Below, piece by piece: positions 1-7,376 of a DNA stretch of 64,000 bases (position 1 is its first letter; each line of letters opens with the position of its first letter). The notes beneath the pieces were generated by a model. That model was not told the DNA's origin, did not search any database, and saw only the letters and a list, made by a program, of their open reading frames with translations. The stretch is from Vagococcus hydrophili (GTDB lineage: Bacteria; Bacillota; Bacilli; Lactobacillales; Vagococcaceae): NCBI RefSeq assembly GCF_011304195.1, contig NZ_CP049887.1, positions 496,001 through 560,000 of the forward strand. Reading direction: 5' to 3'. Made by a program: the position numbers and the translations under genes.

Positions 1-661
1 CTTTGTCGAAACGCTCCTCTTCAAAAGGTTCATTGACAAAGGCACGAATCACTCGTAAACCAGATAGATTTTCTCTTAAAATCTTATTAATGTTGTCTAA
101 ATTTTTCTGTTGTTTTGTTGATAAGGGTTCTGATTTTTTACCAATAAATAAAATTCCACCCAGTAAGAATGGTAAGGCGCCAATCACAAAAGCTGTCAAT
201 GACGGACTTGTTCTAACAATCATGTACACACTTGAGGCAAACATAATCGGTGTAATAAACCCAATTCTTAAAATCATTCCCATAAAGGTCATGACTTGAA
301 AAGCATCATTTGTTGTTCTTGTAATCAAAGATGACATTCCAATTTTTTCATATTCTTGATGAGAAAAAGTTTGAATATTTCCCATCATATCGTCTCGCAT
401 ATGTTGAACCAAGCGCGTGTTAATTTTAGCTCCCACAACAGCTAAACCAATATATAGAATAATTCCTACAATAATGGTCATCACCATGAAACTACCCATT
501 TTTTTCACATACTCAAAATCGCTGTTAACAATTCCCACGTCTAACATTTTAGCAAGTAACGTCGGTAATCCTAACTCGATAATGACAAAACCAAAAACGC
601 AGATCATGTTAACCAACAATAATCCTTTTTGGCGCATTGCGTAATGCCACATAGTTTTCAT
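1..661 (-). CDS. ABC transporter ATP-binding/permease half, N-terminal part (cut by window edge)
   Basis: Read on the minus strand from the ATG at 661, preceded by an AGGAG ribosome site. About 220 residues are visible before the window edge. They begin MKTMWHYAMRQKG and contain several hydrophobic membrane segments, followed by the conserved cytoplasmic loop of type IV exporters (SLITRTTNDAFQVM, then LRENLSGLRVIRAF). This is the transmembrane domain of a half-transporter of the LmrA/EfrA type, which normally carries a C-terminal ATPase and often works as a heterodimer for drug or lipid export. The ATPase domain lies outside the window, so the substrate and partner cannot be judged. The ORFs on the plus strand over this stretch are shadows. 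Confidence 0.9.
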   Translation of the reverse strand, partial: MKTMWHYAMRQKGLLLVNMICVFGFVIIELGLPTLLAKMLDVGIVNSDFEYVKKMGSFMVMTIIVGIILYIGLAVVGAKINTRLVQHMRDDMMGNIQTFSHQEYEKIGMSSLITRTTNDAFQVMTFMGMILRIGFITPIMFASSVYMIVRTSPSLTAFVIGALPFLLGGILFIGKKSEPLSTKQQKNLDNINKILRENLSGLRVIRAFVNEPFEEERFDK

Positions 662-787
662 CTAACCATCTCCTAACTAAAAAAAAGTAAATACTATGCT
701 TTTTCTAACATACCATATTTATTTATAAAAAGCCTATCTTTTTCGTCCATTTCAAAAAGACATTATTTACATTTGTCGCATTACCAA

Positions 788-1004
788 CGTGATGAAAAAG
801 GCGTTTAGCTCCAAGCAGCTGGAGTGAATATTAAACAATCCACGGTTTTCGGATTGATTAATATTTGCGAAGTTGCCGCAGGAGCTGCCTTTTGAATCCA
901 AACTACAACAGCGTGAATAAAAAATCGGTTTGCTCTGAGTAACTGGAAGGAGCAGATTTTTTATTCCGGACTACAGCGTGATGAAAAAGGCGCTTAGCTC
1001 CAAA
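788..1004. repeat. Composite intergenic hairpin repeat (first locus)
   Basis: The gene-free stretch between the exporter and the 55-aa gene holds a modular repeat. A core resembling GCGTGATGAAAAAGGCG occurs at about 788 and again at 974-1004. Two inverted repeats lie between: arms 827-841 and 851-865 (14 of 15 pairs) and arms 915-926 and 955-966 (12 of 12 pairs, with an inner TGCTC/GAGCA pairing). Related copies occur near 7253-7376 and at 23111-23146. No coding potential is seen. The element may act as a transcribed hairpin or be a decayed MITE-like repeat; which one is not decidable here. Confidence 0.65.
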
Positions 1005-1010
1005 CAAATA

Positions 1011-1051
1011 AAAAAATAGAGTCCAACACGCAACGTCAGTCTCTATTTTTT
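1011..1051 (-). terminator. Probable terminator of the 55-aa gene
   Basis: An inverted repeat (AAAAAATAGAG at 1011-1021, CTCTATTTTTT at 1041-1051) lies just downstream of the 55-aa gene. It gives a U-run in either direction. Confidence 0.6.
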
Positions 1052-1057
1052 AAATAT

Positions 1058-1225
1058 TTAATTTTCGATTTCTTTTCTTTCATCCCACGTTGTTTTTATC
1101 TGACTAGCTAAAACTGACAGCATGCCTAATGTAAATATGATGTTTATCAAAATATTTCCTTGGCAGAAAACAACTGCAATTAATACGTTCATTACTATTC
1201 CAAATACCACAAGACTCAATACCAT
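1058..1225 (-). CDS. Small hypothetical membrane protein, 55 aa
   Basis: A short gene starting at the ATG at 1225 and ending in TAA at 1058-1060. It has a good purine-rich ribosome site (GGGGGAAGAG) six bases ahead. The product begins MVLSLVVFGIVMNVLIAVVF and has two hydrophobic segments (about residues 2-20 and 25-41), followed by a short charged tail ending ERKEIEN. It is preceded by an AT-rich region and followed by a hairpin, so it looks like a stand-alone transcript. I do not recognise a family. Confidence rests on the ribosome site, the membrane-protein composition and the terminator. A longer overlapping ORF in another frame (1104-1373) has no such support. Confidence 0.6.
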   Translation of the reverse strand: MVLSLVVFGIVMNVLIAVVFCQGNILINIIFTLGMLSVLASQIKTTWDERKEIEN

Positions 1226-1364
1226 GTCTCTTCCCCCTTAACTTTACCTTTTTTATTATACTATCTGTTCTTAAAAAAAATAAGTCATAAATTCTTATTT
1301 TTTTCTGAATTTTACCCTCGTTAAAAAAATGATATAATGTAAAAAAGAGAAAGGATTGATGACA

Positions 1365-1632
1365 ATGACACATTCAAATGAATCACTTTTATCTGAAAAA
1401 GAATTAATTAATGAGGGTTACAGAAAGTACTCCGGACAGACGATGGATATCTTCTATAAATAAAGAAAAATGCCAACATGTCGGTAATTGCGTTCGCGGA
1501 AATTCGGCTGTTTTTGAAGTTGGTCGACGTCCTTGGATTATTACGGATAATGCCGATAACACTAAAAATGAAACAGTTGTTAATACTTGCCCTACTGGTG
1601 CTCTAAAATTCATTAAAAAGGAGAACAAATAA
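1365..1632 (+). pseudogene. yjdI: YjdI-family (4Fe-4S) mono-cluster protein, interrupted by a +1 frameshift
   Basis: The 5' part, from the ATG at 1365 (AAAGGA site upstream), encodes MTHSNESLL then GYRKYSGQTMDIFYK and stops at TAA near 1459. The next frame continues without a gap as NKEKCQHVGNCVRGNSAVF, then WIITD and TCPTGALKF, to TAA at 1630-1632. Joined, the two parts follow E. coli YjdI from end to end: GYR-YTG, the CQH-GNCVRGN cluster motif and a late CP-GAL cysteine. One extra base, probably an A in TATAAATAAAG near 1455-1463, separates the frames. It is either a true disruption, a sequencing error or, less likely, recoding. The stop abuts the ATG of the GNAT gene, the usual yjdI-yjdJ pairing. 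Confidence 0.75.
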
Positions 1633-1908
1633 ATGTTTACTTACACTCAGGAAGAAAAACGTTTTGTTGTCTTTAATCAAGAAGAAACAGAAATCGGTGA
1701 AGTGACTTGGTCTACTGCAGGGGATTCAATGATCATTATTGATCACACCTATGTTGACGACAAATACCGGGGACAAGGTATCGCTGAGAAGCTCGTTTCT
1801 CTCGTTGTTTCTTATGCTAGAGAACATCATAAAAAAATTATCCCACTTTGTCCATTTGCTAAAAAAGAGTTTGATAGAAAAAAAGAATACCAAGATATTT
1901 TAAAGTGA
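1633..1908 (+). CDS. yjdJ: GNAT-like N-acetyltransferase, YjdJ family, 91 aa
   Basis: This short single-domain member of the GNAT fold carries the acetyl-CoA loop as DDKYRGQGIAEKL (about residues 42-54), then a helix and the PLCPFAKKEF segment typical of the YjdJ/NATD1 type. Its length (91 aa) is normal for this minimal family. It starts directly after the stop of the iron-sulfur gene and shares its AAGGAG site inside that gene, so translation is probably coupled. Substrate is unknown. Because yjdI upstream is frameshifted, expression of this gene may be reduced if the shift is real. Confidence 0.8.
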   Translation: MFTYTQEEKRFVVFNQEETEIGEVTWSTAGDSMIIIDHTYVDDKYRGQGIAEKLVSLVVSYAREHHKKIIPLCPFAKKEFDRKKEYQDILK

Positions 1909-1914
1909 AACGAC

Positions 1915-1952
1915 GCGTGGTTGACTAAAATTGTCTGCCACGCTTTATTTTT
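1915..1952 (+). terminator. Rho-independent terminator after yjdJ
   Basis: GCGTGG at 1915-1920 pairs with CCACGC at 1938-1943 and is followed by TTTATTTTTTT. Confidence 0.75.
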
Positions 1953-2010
1953 TTAGTAGTGAATGTTTCTATACAATTACTATTGATTATGATAGAATGA
2001 ACGTAATTGT

Positions 2011-2153
2011 TGAAGGAAAATCCTTCACACGCGAGACGGTGAATTTTTATCTTAGAATGAAACACAACAAGGTTTCATGTTACCTACTGAAAATATTTTA
2101 GTAGTAACTATATTGAAAATTAGGTGCTATCTACACCTCAGTTTGTTGTGTTT
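2011..2153 (+). promoter_or_regulatory. Structured 5' leader of rpoY-rnjA (candidate cis-regulatory RNA)
   Basis: The 250 bases before rpoY hold several strong helices on the sense strand. TGAAGGA/TCCTTCA pairs with a 3-base loop at 2011-2027. An 11-bp perfect long-range pairing joins 2060-2070 with 2143-2153. Inside that closed domain are a hairpin at 2084-2104 (nine pairs including one G-U) and AGGTG/CACCT at 2122-2138. No U-run follows, so it is not a terminator. A weak -10 (TATGAT, 1988-1993) with a poor -35 (1966-1971) could start the transcript. I match it to no riboswitch class that I know. Autoregulation of RNase J through its own leader is an inference by analogy with RNase E. Confidence 0.55.
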
Positions 2154-2198
2154 AAAAATATATTAACTCACTAAAAAACAATCAAAGGAGATTTTTAT

Positions 2199-2414
2199 AT
2201 GATTTATAAAGTATATTATCAAGATGACAAAAAAAATAGTCCACAAAGAGAAAAAACTCTTTCTCTATACATTGAAGCGACTTCCCCAGTAGAAGCAAGA
2301 AGAATAATTGAAACAAATACCCCGTATAACATTGAATTAATCCAATTATTAGAAGGCAACCACTTAGAGTACGAAAAAGAAAATGCTGACTTTACACTTG
2401 TGGAGTTTAATTAA
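2199..2414 (+). CDS. rpoY: RNA polymerase epsilon subunit RpoY (DUF1447), 71 aa
   Basis: This is a small acidic subunit of Firmicutes RNA polymerase, formerly YkzG. The protein starts [18 protein letters not shown] and carries the [16 protein letters not shown] segment typical of the family; the length (71 aa) matches the usual 68-72. It has a strong AGGAG site. Its position two bases ahead of the RNase J1 gene is the conserved arrangement in Bacilli and confirms the call. Both are expected on one transcript, sharing the long leader upstream. Confidence 0.95.
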   Translation: MIYKVYYQDDKKNSPQREKTLSLYIEATSPVEARRIIETNTPYNIELIQLLEGNHLEYEKENADFTLVEFN

Positions 2415-2416
2415 TC

Positions 2417-4090
2417 ATGAAAGTCCAAATAAAAAACAATGAAACTGGTGTTTTTGGCATTGGTGGACTTGGAGAAATTGGAAAAAATACGTATGGGGTC
2501 CAATTTCAAGACGAAATTATCATGATTGATGCTGGGATTAAATTTCCAGAGGATGATTTACTTGGTATCGATTATGTTATTCCTGATTATCAATACATTC
2601 TTAAAAATTTAAACAAAGTCAAAGCTTTAGTTATTACTCATGGTCATGAGGATCATATTGGTGGGATTCCGTTTCTTCTAAAACAAGCAAATATCCCGAT
2701 TTACGCTGGACCTCTTGCTATGGCTTTAATTCGTAACAAACTTGATGAACACGGGTTATTAAGAGATGCTGAACTGCATGAAGTAAACGAAGATTCAGTC
2801 ATCAAGTTTAGAAAAACTTCAGTTAGTTTTTACCGTACCACTCACAGTATTCCAGAAGCAAACGGTGTTATTGTTAAAACACCATCTGGAAACGTTGTCT
2901 ATTCGGGAGATTTCAAATTTGATTTTACCCCTGTTGGAGAACCTGCTGATTTACATAAAATGGCTCGATTAGGTGAAGAAGGTGTTCTTTGTTTACTATC
3001 TGACAGTACCAATGCTGAAATTCCCGATTTTACCAAATCTGAAAAAGTCATTGGAGAATCGATTTTAAAAATTATTGAAAAAGTTGAAGGTCGTGTTATT
3101 TTCGCTACTTTTGCTTCTAATATTTTTAGATTACAACAAACAGCTGAAGCTGCTGTCAAAACGGGTCGTAAAATTGCTGTTTTTGGTCGTAGTATGGAAA
3201 ATGCGATGGTTAATGGGCGTGCTCTTGGCTATATAAATGTACCTGATGATACCTTTATTGATAGTCGTGAAATTAACAAATATCCTGCGAATGAAATTAT
3301 GATTTTATGCACTGGTTCTCAAGGCGAACCGATGGCTGCACTTAGCCGTATTGCTAACGGAACTCACCGTCAAATTTCAATTCAGCCTGATGATACTGTT
3401 ATTTTCTCAAGCTCACCAATTCCAGGTAACACAACTAGTGTTAACCGTTTAATCAACCTCCTCTCAGAAGCTGGTGCCAATGTTATTCACGGTAAAGTTA
3501 ATAACATTCATACTTCTGGACATGGTGGTCAACAAGAGCAAAAATTATTATTACGCTTATTAAAACCAAAATATTTTATCCCTGTTCACGGTGAGTACCG
3601 TATGTTAAACGTTCACTCACAATCAGCACAAGCAACAGGTGTTAAAAAAGAAAACTGCTTTATCTTAGAAAACGGGGATGTTTTAGCCTTAACTCAAGAT
3701 AGCGCTCGTATGGCTGGTCATTTTGTGGCTGACGATGTCTATGTGGATGGTAACGGTATTGGAGACATTGGTAACATTGTCCTAAAAGATCGTCGCATTC
3801 TTTCTGAGGATGGTTTAGTCTTAGCTGTTGCAACCGTTGATTATAAAACACAAACGATTGTTGCTGGTCCTGACATTCTATCTCGCGGCTTTATTTACAT
3901 GAGAGAATCTGGTGAATTAATCCAAGAATCTCAACGTATTTTATTTAACGCCATAAGAAAAGCTTTAAAACAAAAAGATTGTAATGAAGAGATGCTGAAT
4001 GAAGTCATTATTAATGCCATCCAACCTTTCTTAATTGAACAAACAGAGCGTCATCCAATGATTTTACCTGTTGTTCTTGAAACTAACTAA
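2417..4090 (+). CDS. rnjA: Ribonuclease J1, 557 aa
   Basis: A 5'-3' exoribonuclease and endoribonuclease of mRNA decay and rRNA maturation. The metallo-beta-lactamase zinc motif HGHEDH is at residues 75-80. The beta-CASP domain follows in the middle, with [10 protein letters not shown] and a late PVHGEYRML histidine motif. A C-terminal domain completes the usual length of about 555-560. It starts two bases after rpoY and probably depends on the same ribosome flow, as a separate ribosome site is weak. A strong bidirectional terminator follows. Confidence 0.97.
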   Translation: MKVQIKNNETGVFGIGGLGEIGKNTYGVQFQDEIIMIDAGIKFPEDDLLGIDYVIPDYQYILKNLNKVKALVITHGHEDHIGGIPFLLKQANIPIYAGPLAMALIRNKLDEHGLLRDAELHEVNEDSVIKFRKTSVSFYRTTHSIPEANGVIVKTPSGNVVYSGDFKFDFTPVGEPADLHKMARLGEEGVLCLLSDSTNAEIPDFTKSEKVIGESILKIIEKVEGRVIFATFASNIFRLQQTAEAAVKTGRKIAVFGRSMENAMVNGRALGYINVPDDTFIDSREINKYPANEIMILCTGSQGEPMAALSRIANGTHRQISIQPDDTVIFSSSPIPGNTTSVNRLINLLSEAGANVIHGKVNNIHTSGHGGQQEQKLLLRLLKPKYFIPVHGEYRMLNVHSQSAQATGVKKENCFILENGDVLALTQDSARMAGHFVADDVYVDGNGIGDIGNIVLKDRRILSEDGLVLAVATVDYKTQTIVAGPDILSRGFIYMRESGELIQESQRILFNAIRKALKQKDCNEEMLNEVIINAIQPFLIEQTERHPMILPVVLETN

Positions 4091-4098
4091 AGATATAA

Positions 4099-4132
4099 AA
4101 AAAGTGTAAGTAGACATCTACTTACACTTTTT
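4099..4132. terminator. Bidirectional terminator between rnjA and cspA
   Basis: A 15-bp perfect stem (4099-4113 with 4118-4132), a 4-base loop, and A/T runs on both sides serve the convergent genes rnjA and cspA. Confidence 0.9.
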
Positions 4133-4151
4133 GTTAATTTTAAGTTTTAAA

Positions 4152-4352
4152 TTAAGCTTTAACTACGTTAGTTGCTTGAGGTCCGCGGTCGCTTTCTTCG
4201 ACTTCAAAGTTCACTGCTTGTCCTTCTTCTAGAGATTTAAATCCTTCACCTTCGATAGCTGAGAAATGTACAAATACATCATTTCCTTCTTCTTGTTGAA
4301 TGAATCCAAATCCTTTTTCAGCGTTAAACCATTTTACTGTTCCTTGAGCCAT
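4152..4352 (-). CDS. cspA: Cold-shock protein, 66 aa
   Basis: A single OB-fold nucleic-acid chaperone. The RNP1 and RNP2 motifs are present as KGFGFI and VFVHFSAI, and the ends [10 protein letters not shown] and ATNVV are typical. I place the start at 4352, because AGGAGGAAATAAA precedes this ATG and homologues begin MxxGTVKWFN. An upstream in-frame ATG at 4373 would add seven residues and lies on top of the ribosome site. A good promoter maps about 125 bases upstream, leaving a long untranslated leader as in other csp genes, which suggests temperature-dependent control. Confidence 0.95.
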   Translation of the reverse strand: MAQGTVKWFNAEKGFGFIQQEEGNDVFVHFSAIEGEGFKSLEEGQAVNFEVEESDRGPQATNVVKA

Positions 4353-4475
4353 TTTATTTCCTCCTCGTGCCAATAAAGCACTAAATAATATTTGTATACT
4401 TGCTTTCGGTCGATAGAGGTGTTAAAACTAGCTTGTTACAACATCTATTGATTCCCAAAACCAAATTACAATTTA

Positions 4476-4504
4476 ATCATAACGCAACTAATATGTAATT
4501 GCAA
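4476..4504 (-). promoter_or_regulatory. Promoter of cspA
   Basis: TTGCAA (-35, 4499-4504) and TATGAT (-10, 4476-4481) with a 17-base spacer. This predicts a leader of about 115 bases before the cspA start. Confidence 0.7.
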
Positions 4505-4526
4505 GTGTCCAAGTAAACGTTTTTTT

Positions 4527-5207
4527 CTATATGACACCGTTTTCTTTCATGCTAATATAACTCTTTTCCCCAATAACTAAGTGGTCAAGCATCTCAATTC
4601 CCATTAGACTTCCACATTCTATTAAACGATGAGTAAATGCGATGTCTTGCTTTGAAGGCTCTGGATTACCTGATGGGTGATTATGAACCACAATAATTCT
4701 TGCCGCAGAACATTTAACGGCTAATTTAAAAATTTCTCTTGGATGAGCCACCGATTGACTGAGAGAACCAATAAAAATAGTCTTCTTCTTCAAAATTTCA
4801 TTTTTCGTATTCAAGTAAAGAACCATCAGATGCTCTTGCTGATAGTCTTTCATTTCTTTAATCAGTTGCTCTCCTAGAGCCGCACTGGAATGAATATTCC
4901 CTTTTTTCTCTCTTGAATAGAGAGACATTCTTCGACCAAATTCGATGACTGCTTGAATTTCAATGGCTTTGACTTCTCCTATCCCTTCGATCATCATAAG
5001 TTCCTCAACACTGGCAGTTTTCAAATCGAATAAATCATCAAAACTTTTCAAAATTTCTTCTGATAATTCCAAGACATTTTTATTGCGACTACCTGTTCTT
5101 AAGATAATTGCTAGCAATTCTTGATGATTTAATACTTCGGGGCCGTATTTTCTTAATCTCTCTCTTGGTTGTAATTCTTCATCATAATCTTTGAGTGATA
5201 CAAACAA
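4527..5207 (-). CDS. radC: RadC-family JAB/MPN protein, 226 aa
   Basis: The N-terminal half has a helix-hairpin-helix region (residues about 60-85, MIEGIGEVKA). The C-terminal half is a JAB1/MPN metalloprotease-like domain with HNHPSGNPEPSKQD starting at residue 175. The family is historically linked to DNA repair, but its biochemical role remains uncertain. The start is TTG at 5207, placed by AGGAGGG six bases upstream; no ATG fits. It reads in the same direction as the HAD gene upstream, with a 56-base gap. Confidence 0.93.
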   Translation of the reverse strand: MFVSLKDYDEELQPRERLRKYGPEVLNHQELLAIILRTGSRNKNVLELSEEILKSFDDLFDLKTASVEELMMIEGIGEVKAIEIQAVIEFGRRMSLYSREKKGNIHSSAALGEQLIKEMKDYQQEHLMVLYLNTKNEILKKKTIFIGSLSQSVAHPREIFKLAVKCSAARIIVVHNHPSGNPEPSKQDIAFTHRLIECGSLMGIEMLDHLVIGEKSYISMKENGVI

Positions 5208-5263
5208 AAAATCCCTCCTCTTTATCTCATCTATAATGTACGAGAAAAGAGAGAGGGACTATT

Positions 5264-5929
5264 TTATTTTTCTGAGATAAAAGCTAAAACTTCTAATAAG
5301 TCTTTTTTAATACTGTGTGCTTTTTCTAAGGCTTCATCTGTTGGCGCTAATAAATCTGGGACCATGATTACAGACACGCCCGCCGCGTATGATGCTCTGA
5401 TGCCATTTAATGAATCTTCTAACATCACTGTTTCATTTTTTGGAGTTCCTAATTTTTCCACAGCTTTTTCCACAATTTCTGGATCTGGCTTAGCATGAGT
5501 CACATCATTACATGACACAACATCGACGAAAAATTCTTTCAGCTCTGCTTTTACAAGTAGATCTTCAATGGTTTCTTTTGTGTTACTTGAAGCCACAATA
5601 CAAGGAATACTTGCTTGTTTCAGGTAAGTTAGAAGTTCAACGATACCTTTTTTAAGAGGTGCGCCTGTTTCTTTAAATGTTTCCCTAACCACTTGGCGAC
5701 TTTCATCAAAAAATTCACGAATCACTGACTCCTCCAAATAAGGATAGTCTTCAAGATATTTTTTAAAGACATGCTCCTCACTCAAACCAATCTCCGTTTT
5801 GTAATAAGCTTCATCGTAGCCTTTTAAACCATATTTTTCAGCCATCACGATGTTACTTGCACTGTAAATCGCTTCTGTATCTAATATCAAACCATCCATA
5901 TCAAAAATGACACCACTTATTTTTTCCAA
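5264..5929 (-). CDS. HAD-superfamily hydrolase, beta-phosphoglucomutase-like, 221 aa
   Basis: The nucleophile motif FDMDGLILDTE is at residues 9-19, the second motif is ASSNTKE, and the Lys/Asp motifs are KPDPEI and MLEDSLNGI. This is the subclass I cap, beta-PGM-like group that removes phosphate from sugar phosphates or similar small metabolites; the exact substrate cannot be read. It starts with TTG immediately after the folC stop codon, and its GGAGG site lies within the end of folC. It is therefore translationally coupled to folC. Confidence 0.9.
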   Translation of the reverse strand: MEKISGVIFDMDGLILDTEAIYSASNIVMAEKYGLKGYDEAYYKTEIGLSEEHVFKKYLEDYPYLEESVIREFFDESRQVVRETFKETGAPLKKGIVELLTYLKQASIPCIVASSNTKETIEDLLVKAELKEFFVDVVSCNDVTHAKPDPEIVEKAVEKLGTPKNETVMLEDSLNGIRASYAAGVSVIMVPDLLAPTDEALEKAHSIKKDLLEVLAFISEK

Positions 5930-7219
5930 TTAGTTGCCTCCTAATAAAATTTCTCTTACTTGGGAAATAAAGTACAGTGAACCAGTAATTAAAATCACAT
6001 CGTCCCCTGTTAATTCTTCCATACTAACGGCTAAAGCTTCTTGCCATTTATCATAAGCATTCAGACCCATCTCGCTATATTGCTCTTTGGTAAATGCTTT
6101 CGGATAATCAAACGCTGTTACTTTTAAATCAAGATTAGGAACTGTTTTCAAGTCTCTAATCATTGAAGCGATGTCCTTAGTTGATAATGCCCCAAAAATT
6201 GTATGAATATGACTACCTTTGAATTCAGTTTTTAAGTTATTCACTAAAACTTCCATCGCATGCTCGTTATGAGCTCCATCTAAAACAATTAATGGCTCAT
6301 CAGAAATTTTTTCCATACGGCCTGGCCAAAAAGCTTTCTTTAAGCCTTTCTTTATTTCTTTTCCAGAAACTGGTAAGCCTAATTTAGTTGAAACCACCTC
6401 ATATAATTGAATCGCCACACTGGCATTATCGACTTGATGTTTACCAAGTAAACTAATCGTCATATGTGATAAATCAAGTGTTTGAGATTTAAAGTTAAAA
6501 ATTTCTCCCCAGTTATCATCTGGTTGAATGTATTTACTTGAAAAATCAGTTTCATAACGGTAGATTGGACTTTTCAACATCTCTGCTTCTTTTTGAATCA
6601 CTTCAAATGCAGCTTCATCTACGCGTCCCACAATCACAGGGACCTCTTGTTTAATAATTCCTGATTTTTGACCAGCTATTTCTTCAATAGTTTCACCTAA
6701 GATATCAATATGATCCAAACCAATCGTTGTAATAGCAGATACTAATGGTGTAATCACGTTTGTACAGTCATAGCGACCACCCAAACCAACTTCAACAATT
6801 ACAATGTCAACATCAGAATCTAAGAAATATTGGAACATGATCGCCGTTAAAATCTCAAATTCAACGGCATTTTTTAAGTCTTCCACTGTATCCATATCGT
6901 CAACAAGTGGTTTAATTTTCGCAACTAAACGGACCAACTCTTCATCTGGAATTGATTTCCCGTTAATGGCGATGCGTTCGTTAAAGGTTTCAATGTAAGG
7001 GGATGTGAACGTGCCAACTTTTAATCCTTGTTCTTCAAGCAAACAACGAAGAAATGTCGTCGTAGATCCTTTCCCATTGGTTCCACCAATATGAACTGTT
7101 TTTAGTTTATGTTGGGGATTGTCCAATCTATTTAATAATTCATCAATTCTAATTAATCCTGGACGGATACCAAATTTAATGCGGTCATGAATCCAGGCTA
7201 CTGTTTCTTCATAATTCAT
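5930..7219 (-). CDS. folC: Folylpolyglutamate/dihydrofolate synthase, 429 aa
   Basis: A Mur-ligase-family enzyme that adds glutamates to folates. The ATP-binding loop GGTNGKGSTTTF is near residues 45-56. Further family signatures are VEVGLGGRYDCTNV, GLDHIDILG and the second-domain motifs WPGRMEKI and LDGAHNEHA. Length is as expected. It starts at ATG 7219 with a GGTGG site. It lies 152 bases after valS and is followed without a gap by the HAD gene; valS-folC adjacency is common in Firmicutes. Confidence 0.95.
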   Translation of the reverse strand: MNYEETVAWIHDRIKFGIRPGLIRIDELLNRLDNPQHKLKTVHIGGTNGKGSTTTFLRCLLEEQGLKVGTFTSPYIETFNERIAINGKSIPDEELVRLVAKIKPLVDDMDTVEDLKNAVEFEILTAIMFQYFLDSDVDIVIVEVGLGGRYDCTNVITPLVSAITTIGLDHIDILGETIEEIAGQKSGIIKQEVPVIVGRVDEAAFEVIQKEAEMLKSPIYRYETDFSSKYIQPDDNWGEIFNFKSQTLDLSHMTISLLGKHQVDNASVAIQLYEVVSTKLGLPVSGKEIKKGLKKAFWPGRMEKISDEPLIVLDGAHNEHAMEVLVNNLKTEFKGSHIHTIFGALSTKDIASMIRDLKTVPNLDLKVTAFDYPKAFTKEQYSEMGLNAYDKWQEALAVSMEELTGDDVILITGSLYFISQVREILLGGN

Positions 7220-7252
7220 TGCTTAACCACCTATACATTTTTTATTATTGGT

Positions 7253-7376
7253 AAAAATTGCTTTTATTTCACGGGCTTAAAGTCTGCTATCACGACAACT
7301 TCACCACTAAGGATCAATCGAAAGTGCCGATTGGTCCTTAGTGCCTCCAGTTGCTCAGAGCAAAACGGTCTCTAAA
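7253..7376. repeat. Intergenic hairpin repeat (second locus), between folC and valS
   Basis: On the minus strand it contains TTGCTCTGAGCAACTGGAG, then an inverted repeat (arms 7305-7320 and 7328-7343, one mismatch), then GAAGTTGTCG. The flanks resemble those at 815-875 (AGCAGCTGGAG ... GAAGTTGCCG), but the arms have a different sequence while still pairing. The element runs up to the last codons of valS and may act as its terminator or stabilising stem. Confidence 0.6.

Noticed and set aside
1104-1373. 89-aa minus-strand ORF
   Set aside because: It is out of frame with the better supported 55-aa gene, has no ribosome site and runs over the yjdI start region.
2011-2153. Leader of rpoY-rnjA as a T-box or known riboswitch
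   Set aside because: There is no T-box sequence, terminator or recognisable ligand-binding core.
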